DNA from: Amycolatopsis sp. NBC_01488
Lineage (GTDB): Bacteria; Actinomycetota; Actinomycetes; Mycobacteriales; Pseudonocardiaceae
Length of the DNA stretch: 64,000 bases
Assembly (NCBI RefSeq): GCF_036227105.1
Contig: NZ_CP109434.1
Location: forward strand, 873,001 to 937,000
Direction: 5' to 3'
Shown piece by piece: positions 47,961 through 57,116 of this stretch (its first letter is position 1; the number at the start of each line of letters is the position of its first letter). Below the pieces are notes generated by a model that saw only the letters and a program-made list of their open reading frames with translations, made no database searches and was not told where the DNA came from. The position numbers were made by a program, and so were the translations under genes.

Positions 47961-50840
47961 ATGGAGTTCCGGATCCTGGGGCCCGTCGAGCTCCTGCTCG
48001 GCGACCGGAAGGTCGCGCTCGGGCGGGCGAAGGAACGTTCGCTGCTGGGCGTGCTGATGCTCAACCACGGCAAGGTCGTCAGCGTCCGGACCGTCACCGA
48101 AGCACTCTGGGACGACAACCCGCCCGAACACGCGAGGAACGACCTCCAGACCTACGTCAGCCGGCTGCGGGCCTGCCTGCGCGGCTTCGGGGTCTCGGCG
48201 CGGATCGTCACCCAGCGCGCCGGCTACCAGTTCCTGCCCGAGGACGACGATCTCGACTACGCGCGCTTCAAGTCGCTGATCCGCGACGGCGAGCAAGCGC
48301 GGGAAGCCGGGCGGCTCGACGAGGCCGCGAACGCGCTGCGGGCGGCGATGGACCTCTGGCGGGGACCCGCCGTCGAAGACCTCGGCAGCACCTGGATGGA
48401 ACAGAAGCGGGAAGACCTCGACCTCTACGACCGCGTCGCCGCTTACCAGGCGCTGTGCGCCGTCGAGCTCGAACGCCGCGACTACCGCGGGGTGCTGCGG
48501 ATCCTCGACGACGCCATGGTCGACCACGAGCTCGATCCCCAGTACATCGCGCAACGGCTCAGCGCGTTGAACGGTCTCGGGCGCTACGAGGTCTTCGACG
48601 CCTACTGGAAACAGGTCTACGACCGGTCGGTCCGGTCGTTCGGGACGGGCCCTTCCCGGGAGCTGCAGGAACTGCACCAGCGGCTGCTGCAGTCGCGGGA
48701 CTCGCTCGCCCCCGCCGACCTCCACCGCACCCAGGCAGCGCTGCGCGCCCTACCACCCGCCCAGCTGCCGTCGACGGTCAGCCGGTTCGTCGACCGCGAC
48801 GCCGACCTCGGCCGGCTGAACGACCTCTTCCTGCGCTCCCGGGTCGGGGGTCCGCCGGTGACCCTCATCGTCGCCGTCACCGGGCCGGCCGGGGTCGGCA
48901 AGACCGAGCTGGGCCTGCACTGGGCGCACGCCGTCCGCGAACGGTTCCCGCACGGGCAGCTGCACGCCGACCTCTCCGGGTACGGCACCGGCCCGCCGCG
49001 GGACCCCGGCGAGGTGCTGGCCGAATTCCTCGACGCGCTCGGCGTCGCCGCGCCGGCGATCCCCGCCGGCCTGAGCGCCCGCACCAGGATGCTGCGGACC
49101 CTGCTCGACGACCGCCGGATGCTCTTCTTCCTCGACAACGCCCGGGATTCCGGGCAGATCGTGCCCCTGCTGCCGGGCAGCGCGCACTCCGTGGTCGTCG
49201 TCACCAGCAGGCACCGGCTGAGCGACCTCGTCACCCACCACGGCGCCTACCGGCTGGAAGTGGCCCCCTTCACCGAACCCGACATCGCGCAACTGCTCGA
49301 GAGCCTGCTTCGCGACTCCCCGACCGAGCCGCCCGATCCGGCGGCCGCGCTCGCGCTGACCGGCGGCACCCCGCAAGCCGTCCGCACCCTCGCCGAGCTC
49401 CTGCCCGGCGCCCGCGAGCTGCCGGGCCCGGCCGAGCTCCTCCTGGCGGGCGAACTGGCGTCGGGGACGATCCTGACGTCGGTGCTGTGGTCCTACCGGG
49501 GCCTGGATCCGCCGGCCGCCCGGCTCTTCCGTTCCCTCGCACTGCACGTCGGCCCCGGCCTCTCCCCGGACGCGATCCGCGCGCTCGACGGGACCGACGA
49601 CGAAACCACCCGCGGCGCGCTGACCGCGCTCGGGTCGCTGTACCTGGTCGGCCGGGAGGACGGCCGCTACCGGATGGACGTCCTCACCCGCGCGGCCGGC
49701 GAACGGCTCGCACTCGCCCACGACTCTCCGGCCGACCGCCGGCAGGCCGAGGCGCGGCTGCTCGACTGGTACATCGCCCGGGTCACCGACGCCGCCGAGG
49801 TCCTGGCGCCGGCCCTGCGGCGCACCGCCGAACTGCCCCAGGCCGGGCGCCTGCCGGACTTCGCGGCCGCGGAAGCGTTCCTGGCCGAAGAGGACGCGAG
49901 CCTGTGCGCCGTGATCCGCCGGGCGGCCGGGGACAACCTGGGCCGGGCCGTGACGTTGCTCCGGCTGGTGCGGCCCCACCTGACCACCGGCGGTACCGGA
50001 CCCCAATGGCGCGAAACCGTCGAGGCGGTCCTGCTCGCCACACGGGCCGCCGAGGACCTCGACGCGGAGGGGCAGGCGTTGGCAGCCCTGGCGCACGTCC
50101 ACGACGATCCGGGGAAGATCCAAGAGGCACTCGAACTCGCAAGCGCGATCTTCGGCAACACCGGCAACAGCCGGGACCTGTCCGAGGTCCTCCTCCTGCT
50201 CGCCCGCCACGCGGACGACGCCGGGGGCCGGGTCCGCGCCGGGTCCTGCTTGCGCCGGGCCCTCGACATCCAGCACAGCCTCAACGAGCCCGCCCAGAGC
50301 GCCGCGGCGCACGGCGCCCTCGGCACGCACCTGCGTCGTCAGGGCGAGCTCGAAGAGGCGGAAACCCACCTCTCCCAAGCGAAAACGCTGTACGCCGAGC
50401 TGGGCGACCACCGGCGCCAGGCCGCCATGGCGCTGGAGCTCGGCCTGCTGAACCGCCGGTCCGGGCGGACCACGGACGCCATCCGGCAGCTCACCGAAGC
50501 GGTCACGCTGCACGACCGGTACCCGGCCGACCACGAGCGGACGCTCGCCGCGCTGGTCGAGCTGAGCGAAGCCGCCTGTGACGCCGAAGAACACCACGAA
50601 GTCCTGCTGTTCGCCCGGAAGGCGCTGGGGATCTCCCGCTCCCCCTCCGACCACGTCCAGGTCGTCCGCGCGCTGGTCGCCCTGGTCCGGTCGCTGGCCG
50701 CGACGGGCCGGCAGGCCGAAGCCTGGCACGAGTCCCGCCAGACCATCGCGCTCGTCGCCGACGCCGACGACCCCGTGCGGTACCACGTCCGCGAGCAGTT
50801 CACGAAGCTCGGACTGTGGCCGGCCCGCACCCCGTCGTGA
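47961..50840 (+). CDS. AfsR/SARP-family regulator with NB-ARC ATPase and TPR domains
   Basis: This large regulator has 959 residues from MEFRILGPVELLLG (ATG 47961). Residues 1-95 are an OmpR-type winged-helix DNA-binding domain and about 100-245 the bacterial transcriptional activation (BTAD) domain, together the SARP core. An NB-ARC-type ATPase follows with P-loop TGPAGVGKTELG near 308-319 and a LFFLDNA Walker B. The last 250 residues are TPR-like helices. The order matches AfsR-type regulators of secondary metabolism. It may act on a distant cluster or on the macrolactam genes. Its final Ser codon and TGA stop are contributed by palindromic repeat copy 5. Confidence 0.92.
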   Translation: MEFRILGPVELLLGDRKVALGRAKERSLLGVLMLNHGKVVSVRTVTEALWDDNPPEHARNDLQTYVSRLRACLRGFGVSARIVTQRAGYQFLPEDDDLDYARFKSLIRDGEQAREAGRLDEAANALRAAMDLWRGPAVEDLGSTWMEQKREDLDLYDRVAAYQALCAVELERRDYRGVLRILDDAMVDHELDPQYIAQRLSALNGLGRYEVFDAYWKQVYDRSVRSFGTGPSRELQELHQRLLQSRDSLAPADLHRTQAALRALPPAQLPSTVSRFVDRDADLGRLNDLFLRSRVGGPPVTLIVAVTGPAGVGKTELGLHWAHAVRERFPHGQLHADLSGYGTGPPRDPGEVLAEFLDALGVAAPAIPAGLSARTRMLRTLLDDRRMLFFLDNARDSGQIVPLLPGSAHSVVVVTSRHRLSDLVTHHGAYRLEVAPFTEPDIAQLLESLLRDSPTEPPDPAAALALTGGTPQAVRTLAELLPGARELPGPAELLLAGELASGTILTSVLWSYRGLDPPAARLFRSLALHVGPGLSPDAIRALDGTDDETTRGALTALGSLYLVGREDGRYRMDVLTRAAGERLALAHDSPADRRQAEARLLDWYIARVTDAAEVLAPALRRTAELPQAGRLPDFAAAEAFLAEEDASLCAVIRRAAGDNLGRAVTLLRLVRPHLTTGGTGPQWRETVEAVLLATRAAEDLDAEGQALAALAHVHDDPGKIQEALELASAIFGNTGNSRDLSEVLLLLARHADDAGGRVRAGSCLRRALDIQHSLNEPAQSAAAHGALGTHLRRQGELEEAETHLSQAKTLYAELGDHRRQAAMALELGLLNRRSGRTTDAIRQLTEAVTLHDRYPADHERTLAALVELSEAACDAEEHHEVLLFARKALGISRSPSDHVQVVRALVALVRSLAATGRQAEAWHESRQTIALVADADDPVRYHVREQFTKLGLWPARTPS

Positions 50841-50879
50841 GTGAGAAACAGTGTTAGAACACTGTTTCTCACTCACGAC
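50834..50879. repeat. 46-bp palindromic repeat, copy 5 (overlaps a stop codon)
   Basis: This copy has perfect 22-bp arms around AG. The inner arms read CAGTGTT/AACACTG where copies 1 and 4 read CAGGGTT/AACCCTG, a compensatory pair change. The AfsR-type gene ends inside the left arm (TCG TGA), and the convergent permease gene ends 10 bp beyond the right arm. Confidence 0.93.
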
Positions 50880-50888
50880 CGGGGATGC

Positions 50889-53420
50889 CTACTCCCGCAG
50901 GCCGATCGCGTCGATCGGGCGGGCGCGCAGTGCCACCCACGTCGACAGACCCATCGCCACCAGACCCAGCAGTGCCGCGCCGCCGATGATTCCGAAGTAG
51001 ACGGACAGCGGTCCCGATGGCAACGGGTTCCCGCGCAGTCCGAGGTTCAGCAAAGTCAGTGGTACCACCGCGACCACCGTCCCGACCACGACCGCGATCC
51101 CGACCGTGGCCAGGGCCTCGAGCCGCATCATGTGGGTCACCTGGCGGCGGGTCGTGCCCACCAGCCGCAGCAACGCGAACTCGCGGGACCGCTGCGCCGT
51201 TGTCAGGACCAGCGTGTTGGCCACCGAAATCGCCAGGTAGCCGACGATCACGCCGACCGCCACCAGGTTCAGGTAGAACTGCGCCTGCCGGTCGCCGCCC
51301 TCGGGAGCCGGTGCCGAAGAAGCCACCGTCAAGCCCGGGTACGGCAACCCGCGGAGAGCCGACGCGACCGCCGCGGGATCCGCGTCGGGGGATCGCCGGA
51401 CGAGCACCGAGTCGTCCAGGCGGCCGCCGTTGTGCTCGCGGGCCAGCCCGACCGGCAGGACGAAGTCGCCGAACGCGAGGTCGTGCGTGTAGGTCGCGAC
51501 CAGGCGCAGCTTCGCCGGGACGCCGTCGCCGAAGTAGAACGACACCTCGTCGCCGATCTTCTTGTCCAGCCAGTCGGCCTCCGAGCGGCTCAACGCCACC
51601 GTGGCACTGGTCAGATCCGCGAGCCGCCCGGCGTCGACGCCCAGCTCCAAGGCGCCGCGGACCTGCTCGCCCGCCAAGCCCTGCGCGGGCTTGCGCTGGA
51701 CTTCGACGCTGTCGCCAACCGTGGCCGCCGTGATCACCGACGTCCGCACCACCGGTGTCGCCGCCGCCACGCCCGGCAGCCTGCCGACCGCCGCGGCGAC
51801 CTCCGGCGAGACACCGGCCGGGCCGCTCAGGACGTAGTCCGCAGTCGTCGAGCGTGCCGTCTCCTCCGCTGCTGCCGCGGTCGAAGACGTCTGGCTGTAG
51901 AAGGTCGCGAGGGCGAACGCCACACCCAGCATCAGCGGGGTCGCCGCCGCGGCCAGCCGCCGGGTGTTGGCCTGGGCGTTCGCGCCGGCCAGGTACCCGC
52001 TGATCCGCCACACGCGCCCCAGCACCAGCGCGAGCACGCGCGTCACCAGCGCCGTCACCTGCGGACCGACCACGGCCAGCCCGATGACGACGACCAGCGT
52101 CGCCATCGTCGAGACCGCCGTCGCGATGTCGCCGCGCAGGAACAGCGGCACCAGCGCACCGCCGAACCCGGCCGCCACCAGCGCCCAGCCGGTGAGCAGC
52201 CGGCCACGGCCCAGCTCACGGCGTTCGACCGCCGCCTCGCCGAGCGCTTCGACCGGCCGGATCGACGACGGCCGCCGCGCCGCCGCCCACGCCGCCAGCC
52301 GGGCCGCGCCCAGGCCGAGCAGCAGCGCGGCGAGCGACGGCAGCGGGCTGATCGCCAGCTCGAAGTCCGCCGGGATCACGCCGATCGCGGCGAACGCGTC
52401 CCGCAGCCCGGACGCCACCGCGAGGCCCAGCGCGCCCCCGAGCACCCCGGCGACCAGCGCGACCAACGTCGTCTCGGTGCCGATGAGCTTGCGGATCTGC
52501 CGTGGGGTCGCGGCGACCGCGCGCAGCAGCGCGAACTCGCGGCGCCGCTGGTTGATCGTCAGGGCCAGGGTGCTCGCCACCACGAACACGGCCACCAGCA
52601 GGGCGAACCCGCCGAACGAGCCGGCGATGGCCAGCAGCAGCGTCCGCGTCTGGCTGACGTCGAGGAACTCGATCGTGCTGCGCTCGACGCCGGTGGTGAC
52701 CTCGGCGCCGTTCGCGACCGCGGTGATCCGCTCGGCGAGCGTCTCCGGTGCGACGCCGGGGTCGGCCAGGACGCCGATCGCGTGGGCGCTGCCGGGCTGC
52801 GCGGTCAGCTCCTCGGCCCGCTGCGGCGTGAAGAACAGCGCGGACTGCCGCGAGAGGCTGTTGACGACGCCGCTGACCCGGAACGGCCTCGGCACCGACC
52901 GGGTCGCGATCCGCACCTGCCCGCCGACGCCCACCCCGGCGCGCTGGGCGAGCTCGGCGTCCAAGACCACGTCGCCGGGAGCGGTGGGCGCCGCGCCCGC
53001 GCGCAGGGTGAACGGCGCCAGCACGGCCGCGTCCCAGTTGTGGCCCAGTGACTGCGGACCGCCGAGCACCTCGCCGGAAGCCGTGACGACCTGGGCCGGG
53101 AAGCTCTGCTCGGCCACCGCTGCCCGGACGCCGGGCACCGAAGCGAGCCGGCCGGCCAGTGCCTCGGGGACCGACGGCTGCTCGCCGACCTGCTCGAACG
53201 TCAGCGCGTCGGCGCCCGGCGGCCGCACGGTCTGGGCGCCGCCGACGACGACCGCCGCGGCCGCGTAGCGCTCGGTGGGGACGCCGGCGCGCAGGCCGGA
53301 CTCCATGAGGACCCCGCAGCCCGCCACCAGGGCGGTGCCGCACAGGATCGCGATGAACGCGCCGGCGAAGCCGCCGAGCCGGCTGCGGATCGTCTGCCAG
53401 GCGAGGGACAGCACGGTCAC
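50889..53420 (-). CDS. FtsX/MacB-type ABC transporter permease
   Basis: This permease has 843 residues from the GTG at 53420, overlapping the ATPase stop (GTGA). It holds two FtsX domains, each with a TM segment, a large extracytoplasmic region and three further TM segments; ALTINQRRREFALLRAV and VLTTAQRSREFALLRLVG (near 400 and 760) are the repeated cytoplasmic motifs that contact the ATPase. This double-FtsX form is common in actinomycetes for export of peptides or lipids. It forms a unit with the ATPase gene and the divergent two-component system, the arrangement seen for antibiotic-stress detoxification modules. Confidence 0.9.
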   Translation of the reverse strand: MTVLSLAWQTIRSRLGGFAGAFIAILCGTALVAGCGVLMESGLRAGVPTERYAAAAVVVGGAQTVRPPGADALTFEQVGEQPSVPEALAGRLASVPGVRAAVAEQSFPAQVVTASGEVLGGPQSLGHNWDAAVLAPFTLRAGAAPTAPGDVVLDAELAQRAGVGVGGQVRIATRSVPRPFRVSGVVNSLSRQSALFFTPQRAEELTAQPGSAHAIGVLADPGVAPETLAERITAVANGAEVTTGVERSTIEFLDVSQTRTLLLAIAGSFGGFALLVAVFVVASTLALTINQRRREFALLRAVAATPRQIRKLIGTETTLVALVAGVLGGALGLAVASGLRDAFAAIGVIPADFELAISPLPSLAALLLGLGAARLAAWAAARRPSSIRPVEALGEAAVERRELGRGRLLTGWALVAAGFGGALVPLFLRGDIATAVSTMATLVVVIGLAVVGPQVTALVTRVLALVLGRVWRISGYLAGANAQANTRRLAAAATPLMLGVAFALATFYSQTSSTAAAAEETARSTTADYVLSGPAGVSPEVAAAVGRLPGVAAATPVVRTSVITAATVGDSVEVQRKPAQGLAGEQVRGALELGVDAGRLADLTSATVALSRSEADWLDKKIGDEVSFYFGDGVPAKLRLVATYTHDLAFGDFVLPVGLAREHNGGRLDDSVLVRRSPDADPAAVASALRGLPYPGLTVASSAPAPEGGDRQAQFYLNLVAVGVIVGYLAISVANTLVLTTAQRSREFALLRLVGTTRRQVTHMMRLEALATVGIAVVVGTVVAVVPLTLLNLGLRGNPLPSGPLSVYFGIIGGAALLGLVAMGLSTWVALRARPIDAIGLRE

Positions 53421-54151
53421 CACTCCCCGAGGTGCGTCATGCGCTCCGCCACGCGCTCGGGCGTGGGGTGCGGGAGGTGCCCGGCCAGCCGGCCGTCGGC
53501 CAGGAAGAGGACGCCGTGTGCGGCCGAGGCCGCGACCGGGTCGTGCGTCACCATCAGCACGGTCTGTCCCATGCCGTCGACGACGGCGCGGAGCAGGTCG
53601 AGGACCTGCCGCGCGGTGCGGGTGTCGAGGGCGCCGGTCGGCTCGTCGGCCAGCACGACGTCGGGCCGGGCGATGAGCGCCCGCGCGATCGCGACGCGCT
53701 GCTGCTGCCCGCCGGACAGCTCCGCCGGGCGGTGCTCCAGGCGTTTCGCCATCCCGACGCCTTCGACGATCTCCCGCAGCCACTGCGGGTCCGGCCTGGT
53801 CCCGGCCAGGCGCATCGGCAGCGTGATGTTCTGCAGCACGTTCAGCGACGGCAGCAGGTTGTAGGCCTGGAAGACGAATCCGACGCGGGTGCGCCGCAGC
53901 CGCGTCAGCTCGTTCTCCTTCAGCCGCCCGATCTCGGTGCCGCCGAGCAGCACCTTCCCCGACGTCGGCCGGTCCAGCCCGGCCGCGCAGTGCAGGAAGG
54001 TGCTCTTGCCCGAGCCCGACGGGCCCATCACCGCGGTGAACGTCCCCCGCCGCACGTCCGCCGTCACGCCGTCGAGCGCGGTGACGGCGCCGTCACCGGA
54101 GCCGTACACCTTCCGCACCCCGGCCAGTTCCAGCGCGTTCGCTGTCGTCAT
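53417..54151 (-). CDS. MacB/LolD-type ABC transporter ATP-binding protein
   Basis: This ATPase has 244 residues. Walker A is GPSGSGKST, the Q-loop is FQAYNLLPSL, the signature ELSGGQQQRVAIARAL, Walker B VVLADEPTGALD and the H-loop THDP. This is the canonical partner of FtsX-type permeases. It is transcribed away from the histidine kinase gene at 54277, with the dyad at 54229 in between, so the transporter is probably controlled by that two-component system. Confidence 0.94.
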   Translation of the reverse strand: MTTANALELAGVRKVYGSGDGAVTALDGVTADVRRGTFTAVMGPSGSGKSTFLHCAAGLDRPTSGKVLLGGTEIGRLKENELTRLRRTRVGFVFQAYNLLPSLNVLQNITLPMRLAGTRPDPQWLREIVEGVGMAKRLEHRPAELSGGQQQRVAIARALIARPDVVLADEPTGALDTRTARQVLDLLRAVVDGMGQTVLMVTHDPVAASAAHGVLFLADGRLAGHLPHPTPERVAERMTHLGEW

Positions 54152-54228
54152 TTCGGATCCCCTTCGTTCTCTCCCAAGGAAAACTAGGGCGACGGCGACG
54201 GGACTTCGATCCCGTGCAGGGGTGGATC

Positions 54229-54254
54229 CGGGGTAGCGCCAGCACCACCCCGGC
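54229..54254. promoter_or_regulatory. Dyad between transporter and kinase genes, copy 1
   Basis: GGGGTAGCGC, two bases, GCACCACCCC: a quasi-palindrome with 8 of 10 pairs matched. It is repeated with 23 of 26 identical bases at 56112-56137. Between divergent transporter and two-component genes it is a natural response-regulator site. If the kinase started at an upstream GTG (54214) it would be coding, so I prefer the start at 54277. Confidence 0.55.
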
Positions 54255-54276
54255 GGTGGGGTGGGACACTGTCGCC

Positions 54277-55476
54277 GTGACGACCCGCCTGCGCGAGTGC
54301 TGGTCGGCGGTTCGGTACCTCGTGGTCGGCGCCGGCACCTCGCTGCTGTCGATCTTCGCCCTCGCCGGGCTCTTCGCCGTTCTGCTGCTGTGCCCGTTCG
54401 GCGTCGGCATCCCGTCGCTGGCCCCGGCGATCAAGCTGGCGCGGTGGCCGGTCGGGGTCGACCGGCGCCGGGCCGCGCGCAGGCTCGGCGAGGCCATCCC
54501 CGAGCCGTACCGGGACGGTTCGCCGTTGAAGGACCCGGCGACCCGCCGCGACCTCGCCTGGCTCGCGATCCACGCCGCGACCGGGCTGCTCCTCGGCAGC
54601 CTGGCGGTCGGCCTCCCACTCGGCGCGATCCAGCAGGTCGTCACGGTCTTCGTCTGGCCGGCGGTGCCCGGCGGGATCGAGGGCTCGCTCGGCATCATGG
54701 TGAATTCGTGGCCACGCGCGGGACTGGACTTCCTGGTCGCCGTCGCGATGGCCGGGGCGACGTTGCTGCTGCCGCGCTCCGCGCGTTGGCAGGCCCGCAC
54801 CGCGCGGAAGCTGCTCCGGCCCGCCCCCGGCGTCGTCCTCGCCGACCGGGTCGCCGAGCTGACCGCGACGCGGGCGGCCGCGCTGGAGGCGCACGGCGCC
54901 GAGCTGCGCCGCATCGAGCGTGACCTGCACGACGGCACCCAGGCCCGGATAGCCGCCGTCGTGCTGCAGCTCGGCATCGCCGGTCAGCTCTACGACCGCG
55001 ACCCGGCCACGGTCCGCGACCTGCTGGTCAAGGCGCAGGACACCGCGACCGACGCGCTCGCCGAGCTGCGGACCGTCGTGCGCAGCATCTACCCGCCGCT
55101 GCTGAGCGAGCGCGGCCTCGCCGGCGCGGTGCAGGCGCTCGCCGAGCGCACGCCGGTGCCGACGGCGGTCACCGTCGAGTACGAAACCGGTCGCCCGGCC
55201 GCGGTCGAGGCCGCCGCGTACTTCGTCGTCGCCGAGGTGCTGGCCAACGTCACCAAGCACGCCGACGCGTCCACTGTGGACATCATGCTCGGCGGCACGG
55301 CTTCCCTGCTGTCCCTGGAGATCCGCGACGACGGCCGCGGCGGCGCGGACGAGAGGCGCGGCAGCGGGCTCGCCGGGATCCGGCGCCGCGCCGAAGCCTT
55401 CGACGGAACCCTCACCCTGACCAGCCCACCCGGTGGGCCGACCGTGCTGCGAGTGGAGCTCCCATGCGGGTCGTGA
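54277..55476 (+). CDS. Sensor histidine kinase of a NarL-type two-component system
   Basis: This kinase has 399 residues from GTG 54277. N-terminal TM segments (about 17-50 and 95-170) surround a short sensor region. His218 in RRIERDLHDGTQ is the phospho-acceptor, and the ATPase domain shows NVTKHAD and RDDGRGGAD. The response-regulator gene starts inside its last codons. It lies divergent from the FtsX-type ABC genes. I infer that it senses envelope stress or an antimicrobial and switches on the exporter. Confidence 0.92.
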   Translation: MTTRLRECWSAVRYLVVGAGTSLLSIFALAGLFAVLLLCPFGVGIPSLAPAIKLARWPVGVDRRRAARRLGEAIPEPYRDGSPLKDPATRRDLAWLAIHAATGLLLGSLAVGLPLGAIQQVVTVFVWPAVPGGIEGSLGIMVNSWPRAGLDFLVAVAMAGATLLLPRSARWQARTARKLLRPAPGVVLADRVAELTATRAAALEAHGAELRRIERDLHDGTQARIAAVVLQLGIAGQLYDRDPATVRDLLVKAQDTATDALAELRTVVRSIYPPLLSERGLAGAVQALAERTPVPTAVTVEYETGRPAAVEAAAYFVVAEVLANVTKHADASTVDIMLGGTASLLSLEIRDDGRGGADERRGSGLAGIRRRAEAFDGTLTLTSPPGGPTVLRVELPCGS

Positions 55477-56120
55477 TCGCCGAGGACGACGCGCTGCTGC
55501 GCGAAGGCCTCGCGCTACTGCTGAAGACGGCGGGCATCGAGGTCGCCGCCACGTTCGACAACGCCGAGGACTTCCTGGCGTTCGTCGAAGGTGACCGGCC
55601 GGACGCCGTCGTGATGGACGTCCGGATGCCGCCGACCCACCGCGACGAGGGCCTGCGCGCGGCCGTCCGCGCCCGCGAGCTCCACCCGGGACTGCCGGTG
55701 CTGGTGCTGTCGGCCCACGTCGAGACGAGCTACGCGGTGGAGCTGCTCGCCGACGGCGTCGGCGCGGTCGGCTACCTGCTCAAGGAGCGGGTCGGCAAGG
55801 TCGAGCGGTTCCTCGACGCGCTCGAGCGGGTCGCGAAGGGCGGCACGGCGATGGACCCGGAGGTCATCGGCCAGCTGATGTCCCGCCGGCGCACGGCGGA
55901 CCCCTTGGCCGCGTTGACGGCGCGGGAGCGCGAAGTGCTGGCGCTGATGGCCGAGGGCTACAACAACGGCACGATCGCCGAGCTGCTCGTCGTCAGCGAC
56001 GGCGCGGTCCTCAAGCACATCCGCAACATCTTCGCGAAGCTCGGCCTGCCCTCGGACGAGGGCGGCGGCCACCGCCGCGTGCTGGCAGTGCTCGCCTACC
56101 TCGGCCGTGACGCGGGGTAG
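55464..56120 (+). CDS. NarL/LuxR-family response regulator
   Basis: This response regulator has 218 residues. Asp52 in AVVMDVRMPP is the phosphorylation site, YLLKERVG carries the conserved Lys, and LTAREREVLALMAEGYNNGTI is the LuxR-type HTH. It overlaps the kinase gene by 13 bases. Its stop codon TAG falls inside dyad copy 2, so the second dyad lies exactly at the 3' end of the system. Confidence 0.93.
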   Translation: MRVVIAEDDALLREGLALLLKTAGIEVAATFDNAEDFLAFVEGDRPDAVVMDVRMPPTHRDEGLRAAVRARELHPGLPVLVLSAHVETSYAVELLADGVGAVGYLLKERVGKVERFLDALERVAKGGTAMDPEVIGQLMSRRRTADPLAALTAREREVLALMAEGYNNGTIAELLVVSDGAVLKHIRNIFAKLGLPSDEGGGHRRVLAVLAYLGRDAG

Positions 56121-56137
56121 CGCAGGCACCACCCCGG
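56112..56137. promoter_or_regulatory. Dyad copy 2 at the 3' end of the two-component genes
   Basis: GGGGTAGCGC, two bases, GCACCACCCC again. It overlaps the response-regulator stop codon and lies 16 bp from the convergent AraC-family stop. GGATCC lies after it here and before it in copy 1. It could be a binding site or a duplicated fragment. Confidence 0.45.
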
Positions 56138-56152
56138 ATCCGGGTGCGCTCT

Positions 56153-57094
56153 TCACCGCCCCTGGAAGGTCGCCCGGTAGGCCTGCGGGCTCGTCCCCAC
56201 CACCCGCTTGAACCGCTCCCGGAACGCCCCCGGCGACCCGAAACCCACCTCCGTCGCGATCCGGTCCACGGACTCGCCCGTCGCCTCCAGCAGGTACTGC
56301 GCCCGCCGCACCCGGGCGCGCAGCAGCCACTGCAGCGGTGTCGTTCCCGTCTGCTCGCGGAACCGGCGGTTCAGCGTCCGGGTGCTCATCCCCACCTGGG
56401 CCGCGACGCCGGACAGCGTCAGCTCCGCCGCGCAGTTCTCCTCGAGCCACGCCAGCACCGGCTCCAGCTCGGACCCGCGCGGCGTCGGCGGCGGGTCGTG
56501 CGCGATGAACTGGGCTTGGCCGCCTTCGCGTTCCAACGGCATCACCGACAACCGGGCCGCCGACGCCGCCACCGCCGAGCCGTGGTCGCGGCGGATCAGG
56601 TGCAGGCACAGGTCCAGCCCCGCCGCCGCGCCCGCGGAACTCAGGATCTGCCCGTTGTCGACGTACAGCACGTCCGGGTCGACGTCGACCGCCGGGTGCC
56701 GCCGGGCCAGCTCCGGCGCGGCCGCCCAGTGGGTCGTCGCGCGGAGGCCGTCCAGCAGACCCGTCTCGGCCAGCACGAACGCGCCCGAGCAGATCGACGC
56801 GATCCGCGTGCCCCGCGCCGCCGCCGCCCGCAGCGCCGCGACCACGTCGCGCGGTACCGGCGGGTTCGACGCCCGGCCCGGCACGATGACCGTGTCCGCG
56901 TCCGCCAGGCCCCGCAGGTCCCACGGCGGCCGCAGCGTGAACATCCCCGCGTCCAGCTCGGGACCGGGACCGCAGATCCGGACCTCGTACGCCGCGTCGC
57001 CGCCGGGCAGGAGGGTCCGCGAGAAGACCTCGATGGGTGTCGCCAGGTCGAACGGGACGACCTGGTCCAGCGCGAGGACCGCCACGATGTGCAT
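56153..57094 (-). CDS. GlxA-type AraC-family transcriptional regulator
   Basis: This regulator has 313 residues. The N-terminal half is a DJ-1/PfpI-like amidotransferase domain with ASICSGAFVLAETGLLDG (nucleophile-elbow Cys in the SICSGA turn). The C-terminal half is a double AraC helix-turn-helix, MSTRTLNRRFREQTG and IATEVGFGSPGAFRERFKR. Such regulators respond to small nitrogenous or carbon compounds and usually have unlinked or adjacent targets. It is downstream of the TetR gene on the same strand (22-bp gap). Confidence 0.92.
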   Translation of the reverse strand: MHIVAVLALDQVVPFDLATPIEVFSRTLLPGGDAAYEVRICGPGPELDAGMFTLRPPWDLRGLADADTVIVPGRASNPPVPRDVVAALRAAAARGTRIASICSGAFVLAETGLLDGLRATTHWAAAPELARRHPAVDVDPDVLYVDNGQILSSAGAAAGLDLCLHLIRRDHGSAVAASAARLSVMPLEREGGQAQFIAHDPPPTPRGSELEPVLAWLEENCAAELTLSGVAAQVGMSTRTLNRRFREQTGTTPLQWLLRARVRRAQYLLEATGESVDRIATEVGFGSPGAFRERFKRVVGTSPQAYRATFQGR

Positions 57095-57116
57095 GACACC
57101 GACGATAGACCGTCCA

